From Sphingobacterium cavernae (GTDB taxonomy: Bacteria > Bacteroidota > Bacteroidia > Sphingobacteriales > Sphingobacteriaceae): 64,000 bases of DNA. Within the stretch, counting starts at the first letter, position 1. Every line of letters begins with the position of its first letter. Made by a program: the position numbers and the translations under genes. The notes under the pieces are model-generated. The model saw nothing but the letters and a program-made list of their open reading frames with translations, was not told where the DNA came from and did no database searches. Shown here one piece after another: positions 17,850 through 28,128 of the stretch. The stretch is taken from contig NZ_VIQM01000025.1 of NCBI RefSeq assembly GCF_008520265.1, positions 186,001 to 250,000 of the forward strand, read 5' to 3'.

Positions 17850-19766
17850 ATGAGTTTTCAAATTAAAACTTTTGAAGAGTATCAGGACACTTATAAGAGA
17901 AGTGTCGAAAATCCAGAGGAATTTTGGGGAGATGTTGCAAGCAACTTTTTTTGGAAAAGAAAATGGACTAACGTCCTAAATTGGAATTTTACAGAACCAG
18001 ACATCAAATGGTTTGAAGGTGGTAAATTAAATATTACCGAAAACTGTCTTGATAGACATATTTACAAAAACGGCGATACGCCAGCTATTATTTGGGAACC
18101 TAACGACCCATCAGAGGCACATCGTATATTGACGTACAAACAACTTTTGAGTAAAGTTGAGCAATTCGCTAACGTCCTAAAAAACAACAACATCAAAAAA
18201 GGTGACCGTGTGTGTATTTATTTACCGATGGTACCCGAATTAGTAATTGCTGTATTGGCGTGTGCACGTATTGGGGCAATTCACTCTGTTGTATTTGGTG
18301 GATTCTCCGCACAGTCTATCGCAGACCGAATCAATGATGCTGAATGTAAATTGGTTATCACTGCAGATGGCGGTTTCCGTGGTAATAAAGTGTTAGAACT
18401 AAAAACTATTGTTGACGATGCATTAATGCAATGTAAATCAGTAGACAAAGTGATCGTATTGACACGTTCTCGTACGCCTATCTCGATGTTGAAAGGTCGT
18501 GATGTATGGTGGGAAGATGAAATCAAGAAAGTAGAAACACAAGGAAACCCTGCATGTCCTGCTGAAGAAATGGATGCTGAAGATACGTTATTCATTCTTT
18601 ATACCTCTGGCTCGACTGGCAAACCTAAGGGTGTTGTGCACACTACTGCTGGCTACATGGTTTACACGGGCTATACATTTGCTAATACGTTCCAATATCA
18701 ACAGGGTGAAGTTTATTTCTGTACTGCTGACATAGGTTGGATTACAGGACATAGTTATATAGTATACGGACCACTTTCACAGGGGGCTACTTCATTGATG
18801 TTTGAAGGTATTCCAACTTTCCCAGATGCGGGGAGATATTGGGATATCGTAGACAAATACAAGGTAAATATTTTATATACTGCGCCAACAGCTATTCGTT
18901 CGTTGATGGCATTTGGTGATGAATATTTAGATTCAAAAGATTTATCTTCATTGCGCGTATTGGGCTCAGTGGGCGAACCGATCAATGAAGAAGCTTGGCA
19001 TTGGTACAAAGACAAAGTTGGTAAAGGAAAGTGTCCAATAGCAGATACATGGTGGCAAACAGAAAATGGTGGTCATTTAATTACTCCTATTGCAGGTGTG
19101 ACTCCAGAAGTACCAGGCTATGCATTATTACCTCTTCCGGGTGTACAACCGTGTTTGATGGATGAAAATGGAAAAGAGATTGAAGGAAATGATGTTTCTG
19201 GAAATCTTTGCATCAAATTCCCTTGGCCAGGCATGTTGCGCACTACTTGGGGTGACCACGAGCGTTGTAAACAAACTTATTTCTCTACATACGAAAACAT
19301 GTATTTCACAGGGGATGGTTGCTACCGTAGTCCTGAAGGCTACTACCGTATTACTGGTCGTGTAGATGATGTATTGAATGTTTCTGGACACCGTATTGGT
19401 ACAGCTGAAGTTGAAAATGCGATTAATATGCACTCCGATGTTGTAGAATCTGCGATTGTAGGATATCCGCACCCAGTAAAAGGTCAAGGAATATATGCCT
19501 ATGTTATTGCAAATCATCACATCGATGCAGAGAAAACACGTCAAGATATTTTGCAAACAGTGACACGTTTGATTGGCGCTATCGCAAAACCTGATATTAT
19601 CCAATTCGTATCCGATTTACCAAAAACGCGTTCGGGTAAGATCATGCGTAGAATTTTGCGCAAAGTAGCTGAAAATGATTTGGGAAGTTTGGGAGATACT
19701 TCTACATTACAAGACCCTACAGTGGTTGAAAAAATTATTGAAGGAGCTCAAAATTTAAAAAAATAA
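17850..19766 (+). CDS. acs: Acetyl-CoA synthetase
   Basis: AMP-forming acetate-CoA ligase of 638 residues, which activates acetate through acetyl-adenylate to acetyl-CoA. The adenylate-forming loop YTSGSTGKPKG, the WWQTENGG segment, GRVDDVLNVSGHRIG and the C-terminal lysine motif PKTRSGKIMRRIL are all present. The last contains the lysine that protein acetylases modify in well-studied homologues. The start gives MSFQIKTF, the usual length. A terminator follows directly. It stands as a single gene. Confidence 0.95.
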   Translation: MSFQIKTFEEYQDTYKRSVENPEEFWGDVASNFFWKRKWTNVLNWNFTEPDIKWFEGGKLNITENCLDRHIYKNGDTPAIIWEPNDPSEAHRILTYKQLLSKVEQFANVLKNNNIKKGDRVCIYLPMVPELVIAVLACARIGAIHSVVFGGFSAQSIADRINDAECKLVITADGGFRGNKVLELKTIVDDALMQCKSVDKVIVLTRSRTPISMLKGRDVWWEDEIKKVETQGNPACPAEEMDAEDTLFILYTSGSTGKPKGVVHTTAGYMVYTGYTFANTFQYQQGEVYFCTADIGWITGHSYIVYGPLSQGATSLMFEGIPTFPDAGRYWDIVDKYKVNILYTAPTAIRSLMAFGDEYLDSKDLSSLRVLGSVGEPINEEAWHWYKDKVGKGKCPIADTWWQTENGGHLITPIAGVTPEVPGYALLPLPGVQPCLMDENGKEIEGNDVSGNLCIKFPWPGMLRTTWGDHERCKQTYFSTYENMYFTGDGCYRSPEGYYRITGRVDDVLNVSGHRIGTAEVENAINMHSDVVESAIVGYPHPVKGQGIYAYVIANHHIDAEKTRQDILQTVTRLIGAIAKPDIIQFVSDLPKTRSGKIMRRILRKVAENDLGSLGDTSTLQDPTVVEKIIEGAQNLKK

Positions 19767-19777
19767 ATAAAACAGAG

Positions 19778-19798
19778 AGGATAGCCAAAAGCTATCCT
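19778..19798 (+). terminator. Terminator after acs
   Basis: Arms AGGATAGC and GCTATCCT with a 5-base loop, then TTTTGATTT. Confidence 0.8.
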
Positions 19799-20113
19799 TT
19801 TGATTTATAAACTTTTATTAAAATAATGTATATTCGTGTACATTATACCTAGTATGCAAAAAATCTTTTATCTTCTCTTTATCGTATTTCTAATTTCTTC
19901 ATGTAAAGATGATGATTATGACGCACCATTTGTTGAAACAAGTTATAAAGAAATCAAAGACACATCTTATGGGGATCATAATCGTCTCAAGTTAGATTTG
20001 TACTTACCTGAGAATAGGAATATCAATACTAAAGTTATTGTAATGATACATGGAGGGAGCATGGATTAGTGGTGATAAATCAGAATTGAACGAATCAATC
20101 GCTGCCATAAGAG

Positions 20114-20397
20114 AACTAGATCCAACGATTGCAATTGCTAACATAAATTACCGTTACATCGATGGACAATCCGTTTTTATAGAAGACCAAATTACTGATG
20201 TAAGTAAGGCTATTTCGTTTATTTTAGAAAACACCACAAAATTTAATATAAGCAATAAAATAGCATTGGTAGGTGCGAGTTCTGGCGCACATCTATCCAT
20301 GATGTATGCGTATAAATATGATACATCGAAAGTTATCCGTTCTGTTGGAAATTATTTCGTACCATCACGACTTGACGCAAAGGAATGGTATGATTCT
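20114..20397. repeat. Left copy of the 284-bp target duplication
   Basis: Direct repeat of 22075-22358; by eye the copies are identical, and their translations agree at every residue. Both are pieces of the broken hydrolase gene and directly abut the IS ends. Confidence 0.92.
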
Positions 20398-20411
20398 CCT
20401 GACTTTGACAC
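20398..20411. repeat. Terminal inverted repeat, left
   Basis: CCTGACTTTGACAC, the exact inverse of 22061-22074. Confidence 0.92.
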
Positions 20412-20424
20412 TGGGTCACCCAAA

Positions 20425-21960
20425 TCAATGACTTATATTTTCATCTAGTAATGATGCAATTTTTTGTTGCAATGGTGTTATCAATAAAGTTTTCTTTAGC
20501 GTTTTATTCTTATTTGGTAACCTTATTTTAATGGTTGTAATTGTTTTCGCTATTTCTATAACCTTGTCAACGCTAAGGTCAATTTTTTTTACTTTAATTA
20601 TTCTTTCTAACTCTTTATATACTTTGTAAGCTACAAAACATATAGCTACATGTGCTTCAATTCTTCTGGGTGTAAAATGAAACATCGGTCGTAATTCGAT
20701 TGTTCCTTTAGTTACTCGAAAAGCACGTTCTATAACCCATAATCCACAATATTGTTCATAAACCTCAGTAGCGGGGAGATCTGTATTGGTAATATAACTT
20801 TTTAGTCCATCCCACTTTTCATCTTCCTTAATCTTCTCTTCGTTAATTTTGACATTTATATCATTTGATAGTTCTAAGAATTTATTGTAGCCTTTTTTAT
20901 TAACATGGTCTTTGGTTAGTTTGCCTCTACCAAACTCCTTTTTTAGCCTATTTATACCTTTTTCTCTATTATAATGATCTTTTTTTGCTCGCTTTTCTGA
21001 ATATCCTATAATTATTCGATGATTATTTACTGTGCGCTCGTGAAATACACCTTCTTTTCTCTCTAATGATAATATCCATTCCTTCTCCTTATCCGATACA
21101 CTTTTTATCCGCCCTCCTAAGATATATTTATAACCAGATGCTTCCAGAAGAGTTAAATTTCGCTTGTTCAATAAACCTGAGTCGGCAACAATAACAAAAT
21201 CATCTAAATTGTTCTTGCGAATGAAATCATCCACAATGGGAATCATAGTTCTTCCTTCGTATTGTGATCCATTAAAAATCGAATAAGAAAGTGGATAACC
21301 ATCTCGGCTTACTAATAACCCCAATACTATCTGGGGTTGTGCATGTTTTCCGTCCTTAGAAAATCCCTTTTCTCTTAAATCATCTCCATGATCTGTTTCG
21401 AAATATAATGTTGTAACATCATAAAACAGTAAACCGATACTTCCACCTAATATTTTGCGTGTATGTTCTACACTAATTCTTTGAATTTCATCTTGTCTGC
21501 TATTATATAGCTTATCCATATATCTATATATCTTTTGATAATGGATATCCTCATCAAAATGAGCCTTTAAATAAGCTACTGTGCCTGATTTGCTTAAGGG
21601 CTGGCTTAATCGAGCTGTAACTAGATGCTTTAAAATGTCGTCGCATAAATCATTAAAACCGATTGAATTATACACTTTTTCCAAGAGAAGTTGAGTGCCA
21701 TTGATAAGTACACTTTCGATGTTTGATAAGAAATCATTGACTGCATTCTCTTCTAACTCATCAATATTCGATTGGTCAAATAAATCAATTTCTCCTTTAT
21801 AGCGTTTAATCCATTGTTTTCCTTTTTGAAATAGTAATTCAACTTCATCAGAATCGCTACTACTACCAATAGTTTTTACTAAATGAGATTTCCCATTACG
21901 TTTTTCTAAAATTTGAATGCTGATTACACCACTTGCATTATTTTTTTTACGAACAAACAT
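20425..21960 (-). CDS. IS1634-type DDE transposase
   Basis: Transposase of 511 residues starting MFVRKKNNASG. The DDE catalytic fold is visible: first Asp in LLFYDVTTLYFE, second in FVIVADSGLLNKRN, and the Glu region YCGLWVIERAFRVTKGTIEL, which resembles the Y-R-E-K signature of IS4-superfamily enzymes. FHFTPRRIEAHVAICFVAY after it is also typical of the family. The frame is intact, so the element may still be mobile. The ATG at 21960 is chosen because the in-frame extension upstream runs into the palindrome near the right end. The enzyme cuts and joins the element at its inverted repeats. Confidence 0.9.
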   Translation of the reverse strand: MFVRKKNNASGVISIQILEKRNGKSHLVKTIGSSSDSDEVELLFQKGKQWIKRYKGEIDLFDQSNIDELEENAVNDFLSNIESVLINGTQLLLEKVYNSIGFNDLCDDILKHLVTARLSQPLSKSGTVAYLKAHFDEDIHYQKIYRYMDKLYNSRQDEIQRISVEHTRKILGGSIGLLFYDVTTLYFETDHGDDLREKGFSKDGKHAQPQIVLGLLVSRDGYPLSYSIFNGSQYEGRTMIPIVDDFIRKNNLDDFVIVADSGLLNKRNLTLLEASGYKYILGGRIKSVSDKEKEWILSLERKEGVFHERTVNNHRIIIGYSEKRAKKDHYNREKGINRLKKEFGRGKLTKDHVNKKGYNKFLELSNDINVKINEEKIKEDEKWDGLKSYITNTDLPATEVYEQYCGLWVIERAFRVTKGTIELRPMFHFTPRRIEAHVAICFVAYKVYKELERIIKVKKIDLSVDKVIEIAKTITTIKIRLPNKNKTLKKTLLITPLQQKIASLLDENISH

Positions 21961-22060
21961 TATACAATATATAATATTTGCAGCTGGGTCACCCAAAAAA
22001 TCAACAATAAATATTATAAAACCTTATTTTTCAATGAATTAAGAAAATACATAATTAAAT

Positions 22061-22074
22061 GTGTCAAAGTCAGG
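22061..22074. repeat. Terminal inverted repeat, right
   Basis: GTGTCAAAGTCAGG, the exact inverse of 20398-20411. Confidence 0.92.
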
Positions 22075-22358
22075 AACTAGATCCAACGATTGCAATTGCT
22101 AACATAAATTACCGTTACATCGATGGACAATCCGTTTTTATAGAAGACCAAATTACTGATGTAAGTAAGGCTATTTCGTTTATTTTAGAAAACACCACAA
22201 AATTTAATATAAGCAATAAAATAGCATTGGTAGGTGCGAGTTCTGGCGCACATCTATCCATGATGTATGCGTATAAATATGATACATCGAAAGTTATCCG
22301 TTCTGTTGGAAATTATTTCGTACCATCACGACTTGACGCAAAGGAATGGTATGATTCT
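22075..22358. repeat. Right copy of the 284-bp target duplication
   Basis: Same sequence as 20114-20397, carrying the GASSGAH nucleophile region a second time. The hydrolase frame runs from here into its original C-terminus. Confidence 0.92.
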
Positions 22359-22774
22359 TACAATTTGGGATTATTCATTAGCGTAGAAGATTTACTTTAT
22401 CCACTTTTTGGGAAACCATGGAATCAGGATTTATACAGCTCTTTCAGCCCATATGCTAGCATAAATTTAAGCAATGGAAAACCAACAATTTCATTTCATG
22501 GCGCCTTAGACCCTGTAGTTCCCAAAGACCATTCCAAAGACTTGGATGATAAACTCAAACAATTATCTATTCCTTCTGAATACCATGGATATCCAAATTC
22601 TTTCCATATTCTTTTCGATTCAGACTTGGCAGATTTGTATCCAAAACTTTTAAAGTTTATTAATAAATATTGGTAATTTAAGACACAAAAATTCAAAAAT
22701 CGACAATTTAACGCTTCAAAAACCACGTAATTTTACTATTTTTATGGAATTCGTAAATCCATAATAATTTGTAA

Positions 22775-25090
22775 ATGCTATTAACAGTATTATCAGGATT
22801 AATATTTTCACTTGTTTTAGTTTTTTTTGGAAGGCAATTTAAAGCCAAATGGAGTATTTTACTCCCCATACTTCCTACACTTTTATTTCTCTATTTTGCT
22901 TACCAAATCCCTTTGATCTCTAGTGGTAGTACATTGGTGCAACAAATAAATTGGGTACCAAGCCTAGGTGTAAATTTTGACTTTAATCTGGATGGATTAT
23001 CCCTATTATTCGCCCTATTAATAACAGGAATTGGTGCTTGTATTTTCTTTTATGGGCGCGCTTATCTTAAGGGACACGCCTACTTTGATCGATTCTTTGG
23101 TTACTTGATGCTATTTATGTCCGCTATGTTGGGCGTAGTTCTTTCCGACAATATTTTATTGTTATTTGTATTTTGGGAACTCACCAGTATCAGTTCGTTT
23201 TTCTTAATAGGATTCAATAACGATAGTGCCGATTCACGAAAAAGTGCATTAACAGCGTTAGGAATTACAGGTTTTGGAGGATTTTTATTGCTGCTAGCAC
23301 TTGTGCTGTTGGGAAATGTTGCCGGAACTTATACTATTTCAGAACTAATCGACCATCGCGACGTTATATTAAATCATCAATTATATCCTTTAATAATCGG
23401 ATTATTGTTTGTTGGGGCTTTTACTAAATCAGCACAATTCCCATTCCATTTCTGGTTGCCAGGAGCGATGAAAGCACCAACTCCAGTATCGGCATACTTA
23501 CATTCTGCAACGATGGTAAAAGCCGGTATTTTTATACTGGCAAGATTTACTCCGATTTTGGGAGACCACCCCTATTGGAATACAACCTTAATCGTAGTTG
23601 GTGGAATAACGATGCTTTATGCGGCTATTCAATCGCTATTCAGAATTGATATGAAAGCTATTTTGGCTTATTCGACGATATCAGCCTTGGGCGTATTGAC
23701 CTTTTTATTGGGTTTGGGCACAAAAGAAGCGATGGTCGCAGTAGCTGTTTTTATTTTAGCACACGCACTTTACAAAGCAACTTTATTCATGGTGACGGGT
23801 ATTGTTGATCACGAAACACATACACGCGATATTACCGTACTCTCGGGACTTCGGAAAGTACTTGCACCTGTGGCGTTAGCTGGAATTCTTGCAGCATTAT
23901 CAAGTGCTGGATTACCCTTTATTACGTTTGGATTTATTGGCAAAGATCTAATTTACGAAGCTACTTTACATTATAGCCTACCAGAATGGGTTTGGATTTT
24001 GACAGGCTTGGCTGTAGTAACCAATATTGGTTTGGTGGCTGCCGGTTTTATGGCAGGTATAAAACCATTTGTCGGTGCTCTTCCTCAAGAGTTTGAGAAA
24101 GTCCATTTACCATACAAAGCAATGTGGATTCCACCACTGATATTGGCTATAGGTGGCGTTTTCTTCGGGATTTTACCTGCATTTGCTGGTGATTACCTTA
24201 CAACTGCTGCTGCAAATGCTATTTGGGGACAAGACACAGAATCACACTTAAAAGTATGGCATGGGTTTAACACGGTTTTAATATTAAGTCTTATAACGCT
24301 TGCGATAGGTGCATTAGTATATTGGATTAACAAACCTAGTTTGTCAAGGCTACAAGCTGTTGAGAAATTAAATAGCATCTCCCCTCAACGTGTTATTACG
24401 GGCTACGCGAATGATATATTAAGATTTTCCGAATGGTATACAAATCTATTTCACAATGGGTATTTGAGATCGTATCATCTGAAAATTATTCTTTTTGCGG
24501 AAGCATTAATCGCATATAGACTTTGGTTGAGCGGACCTATCAAACTCGATATTTGGACACTAACCTATCCAGATTGGTATGAGATAGCAATTGTTATTAT
24601 ATTAATTGGTGCGGTGTATATTGTGGTCACTACCCCATCCCGATTGACAGCTGTAGTAGCGATGAGTGTCATCGGTTATTGTATCTGTTTGATATTTGTG
24701 ATTTACAGTGCACCAGATTTAGCGATGACTCAATTTACAATCGACACATTAAGTACTGTACTTTTTGTATTGGTATTGTATAAACTTCCTCCATTCATCA
24801 ATTTAACAAGTAAAGCGGTATTGGTGAGAGATGCTTTTGTAGCAGCGGGCTTCGGTATTATTTTATCGTTAGTTGCTTTGAAAGTATGGTCAGAACCTAT
24901 TTCTGCAGAGATATCAGATTTCTATGGAGAAAATGCTTATTTATTAGCAAAAGGTAAAAACGTTGTTAATGTAATATTAGTAGACTTTAGAGGAGTTGAC
25001 ACGATGTTCGAAACTGTAGTATTGAGTATAGCAGCAATTGGAGTGTATAGTTTGATTCGTTTACGCTTAAAATCTACGGAGAAAGAATAA
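22775..25090 (+). CDS. mrpA: Mrp-type Na+/H+ antiporter subunit A
   Basis: Largest subunit (771 residues) of the multisubunit cation/proton antiporter, related to NuoL of respiratory complex I. It has around 20 membrane spans. The proton-translocating core includes [31 protein letters not shown] and [18 protein letters not shown], the signature region of the family. The C-terminal part (from about residue 600) corresponds to the extra MrpA domain (DUF4040-like, [17 protein letters not shown]). It leads a seven-gene operon with all subunits in the standard order A to G. The complex exports sodium in exchange for protons and helps in pH and salt homeostasis. Confidence 0.93.
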   Translation: MLLTVLSGLIFSLVLVFFGRQFKAKWSILLPILPTLLFLYFAYQIPLISSGSTLVQQINWVPSLGVNFDFNLDGLSLLFALLITGIGACIFFYGRAYLKGHAYFDRFFGYLMLFMSAMLGVVLSDNILLLFVFWELTSISSFFLIGFNNDSADSRKSALTALGITGFGGFLLLLALVLLGNVAGTYTISELIDHRDVILNHQLYPLIIGLLFVGAFTKSAQFPFHFWLPGAMKAPTPVSAYLHSATMVKAGIFILARFTPILGDHPYWNTTLIVVGGITMLYAAIQSLFRIDMKAILAYSTISALGVLTFLLGLGTKEAMVAVAVFILAHALYKATLFMVTGIVDHETHTRDITVLSGLRKVLAPVALAGILAALSSAGLPFITFGFIGKDLIYEATLHYSLPEWVWILTGLAVVTNIGLVAAGFMAGIKPFVGALPQEFEKVHLPYKAMWIPPLILAIGGVFFGILPAFAGDYLTTAAANAIWGQDTESHLKVWHGFNTVLILSLITLAIGALVYWINKPSLSRLQAVEKLNSISPQRVITGYANDILRFSEWYTNLFHNGYLRSYHLKIILFAEALIAYRLWLSGPIKLDIWTLTYPDWYEIAIVIILIGAVYIVVTTPSRLTAVVAMSVIGYCICLIFVIYSAPDLAMTQFTIDTLSTVLFVLVLYKLPPFINLTSKAVLVRDAFVAAGFGIILSLVALKVWSEPISAEISDFYGENAYLLAKGKNVVNVILVDFRGVDTMFETVVLSIAAIGVYSLIRLRLKSTEKE

Positions 25091-25091
25091 T

Positions 25092-25517
25092 ATGAAGAGT
25101 CCTATATTACAATCTGCAACAAAATACTTGCTCCCGATTTTACTTTTGTTTTCTGTGTTCTTATTGTTGCGTGGACACTATTATCCTGGTGGAGGATTTG
25201 TCGGTGGGCTCGTTGCGTCTATTGCTTTTGTGTTACATAGTTTCGCAAATGGTACGGAGTCAACAATGAAAATTTTAAAAAGAAAACCGCTATCATTGAT
25301 CCCAATAGGATTAGGCACCTCAGCATTGAGCGTAACCATACCCTTATTATTAGGCTATCCGCCAATGACAGGATTGTGGTTTGAAGAGCCAATTCCTTTT
25401 ATAGGAATGATTGGGTCGTCTATATTTTTTGATTTAGGGGTGTATTTGGTAGTTATTGGTGTGGTCTTGACGATCCTATTTACCATTTCCCTTAATAATT
25501 TAGAAGAGAAAAATTAA
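25092..25517 (+). CDS. mrpB: Mrp antiporter subunit B
   Basis: A 141-residue membrane protein of the MnhB/MrpB family with four predicted spans and the typical [17 protein letters not shown] motif near the start. It begins 1 base after mrpA and its TAA overlaps the ATG of mrpC (TAATG), indicating translational coupling. Confidence 0.92.
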   Translation: MKSPILQSATKYLLPILLLFSVFLLLRGHYYPGGGFVGGLVASIAFVLHSFANGTESTMKILKRKPLSLIPIGLGTSALSVTIPLLLGYPPMTGLWFEEPIPFIGMIGSSIFFDLGVYLVVIGVVLTILFTISLNNLEEKN

Positions 25518-25873
25518 TGGAGTTATTACTTATCATATTAATAGGTTTATTGTATTCCGCTGGAGTCTACCTCATTCTGCGAAGAAGTATGGTGAAACTC
25601 TTGTTGGGAATTATGTTTTTGGGAACAGGAGCTAATATCCTCATCTTTTTATTGGGAGGTATTACTAAAGGAAAGCCTCCTGTGATCGATGAAGCTGCTA
25701 AAATGTTTCAAGATAATTATGCAGATCCGATTCCTCAAGCCTTAATATTGACGGCGATTGTAATTAGTTTCGCTTTGACAGCATTTGCTATTGTATTACT
25801 CAAAAGAGTCTATGCTTTGGTTGATTCAGATGATTTGGACGATTTAAATACACCGGAGGAGGAAGATATATGA
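25517..25873 (+). CDS. mrpC: Mrp antiporter subunit C
   Basis: A 118-residue protein related to NuoK, with three membrane spans and the typical DPIPQALILTAIVISFALTA stretch. It ends in an acidic tail (DSDDLDDLNTPEEEDI). The stop overlaps the start of mrpD (ATGA). Confidence 0.92.
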   Translation: MELLLIILIGLLYSAGVYLILRRSMVKLLLGIMFLGTGANILIFLLGGITKGKPPVIDEAAKMFQDNYADPIPQALILTAIVISFALTAFAIVLLKRVYALVDSDDLDDLNTPEEEDI

Positions 25874-27378
25874 TTGATAACCACATTTTAGGTCCGGTAT
25901 TTATACATTTATTCACCGCCATCTTACAATTAATTACATGGCGAAAAACAGTTACACAGCGTTTCATCAGTGGAATAGGTTCATTTCTAGGTGTACTTGT
26001 TTCTATACGTTTGTTGTCAAAAGTTTACGATCAAGGCATCCTGACATTAAATGCTTCCAACTGGGATGCTCCATTTGGAATTGTCTTTGTCGCCGATTTA
26101 TTAAGCAGTACATTGGTATTAATAACCTCAATTGCGGGATTGGCGGTATCGTTATTTTCTTCAACAGGAATCAATAGACAGCGAATGCTCTATGGCTATT
26201 TCCCTATTTTCCATTTCTTGGTAATGGGTTTGAACGGTGCGTTTTTAACAGGTGATATATTCAATTTATACGTGTGGTTTGAGGTCATTATCATATCTTC
26301 TTTCGTTTTAATGACTTTAGGAGGCCGTAAAACACAGCTTGAAGGCGCCGTAAAATATATGGCTCTTAACATATTAGCCTCCACATTTTTCTTAACAGGA
26401 ATCGGTATTTTATACGGAATAACGGGATCATTGAATATGGCGGACCTGTCGCAAAAGATTAAATTGGTCGACAACCAATTCTTGATTGGTATTACGTCTA
26501 CATTCTTTTTAATGGGTTTTGGTATTAAATCAGCCGTATTCCCATTATATTATTGGCTTCCTTCTTCATACCATACACCTCCTTCAGCGGTAGCTGCTAC
26601 CTTTGGGGGTTTGTTAACCAAAGTCGGAATCTATGCTATGTTGCGTGTATTCAGTTTGATCTTTATACCAGATGAATTCACTCGCAATTTGTTAATGGTA
26701 TTAGCCGTATTAACAATAATAACAGGAAGTTTGGGCGCTTTAATCAAGCTTAATATTAGACGTTTGTTTTCGTACCTTATCGTTTGTCATATTGGTTTTA
26801 TGCTCGGAGGGATAGGTATGTTTACTAAAGTAGCATTGATGGGAACTATATTTTATTTGTTCCACGATATCTTAGTAAAAACAAACATGTTTTTGATAGC
26901 TGGATTGATTCGTCAAATGCGTGGCACAATGGATATGAAAGTGTTAGGAGGAATTTATGCGCAATACCCTAAAATCTCCTTACTTATCGCCCTTATACTA
27001 TTTTCTTTGGTAGGCATTCCGCCATTATCGGGATTCTGGCCCAAAATATTTTTATTCAAAGAAGCGTTTAATTTAGAAGAGTATGCGTTTATTGCTGCAT
27101 TAGTATTGGGTAGTTTTGTGACATTATTCGTCATTGCACGAATGTGGTCAGAGGTATTTTGGAAAGATATTCCGGTAGGTGCTGAAATCGAAGATAAATT
27201 CGAACCCATGCCTTTAGTCAGAAAAATATTATTGGTATTGCCTATTGGCTTGTTGGGTGCAATCACGATTTACGTAGGTTTAAATGCGGAGGTTATAGTT
27301 CAATTGGTCGATAAGATTTCGGATCAATTGATAGACACTTCAGCTTATGTTGAGGCAGTATTAGGTAAACAAAATTAG
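25870..27378 (+). CDS. mrpD: Mrp antiporter subunit D
   Basis: A 502-residue polytopic subunit related to NuoM/NuoN, with about 14 spans. FNLYVWFEVIIISSFVLM, FPLYYWLPSSYHTPPSAV and the lysine-containing loop GGLLTKVGIYAMLR mark the proton-channel region. It overlaps mrpC by 4 bases and precedes mrpE by 4 bases. Confidence 0.93.
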   Translation: MIDNHILGPVFIHLFTAILQLITWRKTVTQRFISGIGSFLGVLVSIRLLSKVYDQGILTLNASNWDAPFGIVFVADLLSSTLVLITSIAGLAVSLFSSTGINRQRMLYGYFPIFHFLVMGLNGAFLTGDIFNLYVWFEVIIISSFVLMTLGGRKTQLEGAVKYMALNILASTFFLTGIGILYGITGSLNMADLSQKIKLVDNQFLIGITSTFFLMGFGIKSAVFPLYYWLPSSYHTPPSAVAATFGGLLTKVGIYAMLRVFSLIFIPDEFTRNLLMVLAVLTIITGSLGALIKLNIRRLFSYLIVCHIGFMLGGIGMFTKVALMGTIFYLFHDILVKTNMFLIAGLIRQMRGTMDMKVLGGIYAQYPKISLLIALILFSLVGIPPLSGFWPKIFLFKEAFNLEEYAFIAALVLGSFVTLFVIARMWSEVFWKDIPVGAEIEDKFEPMPLVRKILLVLPIGLLGAITIYVGLNAEVIVQLVDKISDQLIDTSAYVEAVLGKQN

Positions 27379-27382
27379 TAGT

Positions 27383-27859
27383 ATGATTAAACAGTTTTTG
27401 ATGAACTTACTGCTATCGTTCATTTGGGTAGCACTAACGGGATCCATGTATTATACCAATTTTGTTTTTGGTTTTATGCTAGGATTTGGGATTCTTTGGA
27501 TCATGAATCGTACGGATGGCGATAGAAGTTACTTCTACAAAGTGCCGCGTATTATTAGTTTTGTGTTTTATTTTATTTGGGAAATGATCAAAGCAAATGT
27601 ACAAGTTGCGTATGATGTAATGACACCTAAATATTTTATGAAGCCTGGAATTGTAAAATTCCCGCTGAATGCGAAAACCGATACAGAAATCAATTTACTA
27701 TCTACAATGATCTCACTGACACCAGGAACGTTAATTGTGGATATTAGTGATGACAAAAGGACAATGTACATCCATGTGATGTATTTGAATAATCCAGAGA
27801 AATTTGTGAGGGATATGAAAACCGGACTTGAACGTAGATTATTGGAGGCAATACGATGA
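27383..27859 (+). CDS. mrpE: Mrp antiporter subunit E
   Basis: A 158-residue protein of the MrpE/MnhE family. Two or three spans lie in the N-terminal half, followed by a cytosolic domain with the conserved LSTMISLTPGTLIVDIS stretch. The stop overlaps the mrpF start (ATGA). Confidence 0.9.
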   Translation: MIKQFLMNLLLSFIWVALTGSMYYTNFVFGFMLGFGILWIMNRTDGDRSYFYKVPRIISFVFYFIWEMIKANVQVAYDVMTPKYFMKPGIVKFPLNAKTDTEINLLSTMISLTPGTLIVDISDDKRTMYIHVMYLNNPEKFVRDMKTGLERRLLEAIR

Positions 27860-28128
27860 CATTAGAAGCATATTTCGATTATTTTATACTGCCCGTACTG
27901 ACGATTTCAGTTATTCTGGTATTCATAAGACTAATCAAAGGTCCTAAAGTAGTGGATCGTGTAATTGCGCTGGATTTGATAATTACGATTGGTATAGGAA
28001 TTATTACGATTTTCACAATACGTTCTAACCAGAAAGTATTATTGGATGTTGCGATAATGTTGGCGCTTATTGCATTTTTGGGAACAGTAGCCTTTTCGTT
28101 TTACATTGAAAAAAGAGAAGATGATTGA
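27856..28128 (+). CDS. mrpF: Mrp antiporter subunit F
   Basis: A 90-residue subunit with three spans and the conserved RLIKGPKVVDRVIALDLI motif, where the Asp is a known conserved position of the family. Its end overlaps the start of mrpG by 8 bases. Confidence 0.92.
   Translation: MTLEAYFDYFILPVLTISVILVFIRLIKGPKVVDRVIALDLIITIGIGIITIFTIRSNQKVLLDVAIMLALIAFLGTVAFSFYIEKREDD

Larger units (their letters stand above)
20398..22074 (-). mobile_element. Complete insertion sequence, IS1634-type (IS4 superfamily)
   Basis: A 1677-base element with perfect 14-base terminal inverted repeats: CCTGACTTTGACAC at 20398-20411 and its complement at 22061-22074. It holds one transposase gene on the minus strand. 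The palindrome TGGGTCACCCA occurs near each end (20412-20422 and 21985-21995). The flanking direct repeat is 284 bases long. IS1634, the family founder from Mycoplasma mycoides, is known for very long and variable target duplications, so the family assignment and the repeat support one another. The identity of the two flanks suggests a recent insertion. Confidence 0.9.
19854..22676 (+). pseudogene. Alpha/beta-hydrolase (esterase) lipoprotein, broken by frameshift and by an IS
   Basis: The 5' part starts at the ATG at 19854 with a lipoprotein signal (LLFIVFLISSCKDDD). A one-base insertion in GGAGGGAGC at 20052-20060 then breaks the oxyanion-hole motif: MIHGG should run on as AWISGDKSE, but reads to a stop at 20067. 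The frame continues with the body of the enzyme, including the nucleophile elbow GASSGAH, up to 20397, where an IS is inserted. After the IS, a second copy of the last 284 bases plus the missing C-terminus runs to 22676, with the late His region NSFHILF. The intact gene would have been 19854-20397 joined to 22359-22676, about 287 residues. The second copy alone is an open frame of 205 residues starting from an ATG inside the IS end (22059), but it lacks the signal and the oxyanion hole. The family hydrolyses carboxyl esters; this copy is presumably dead. Confidence 0.85.

Noticed and set aside
19128..19604. 158-residue minus-strand open frame inside acs
   Set aside because: It lies fully within a strong gene on the other strand, with no family-like sequence; it is a shadow.
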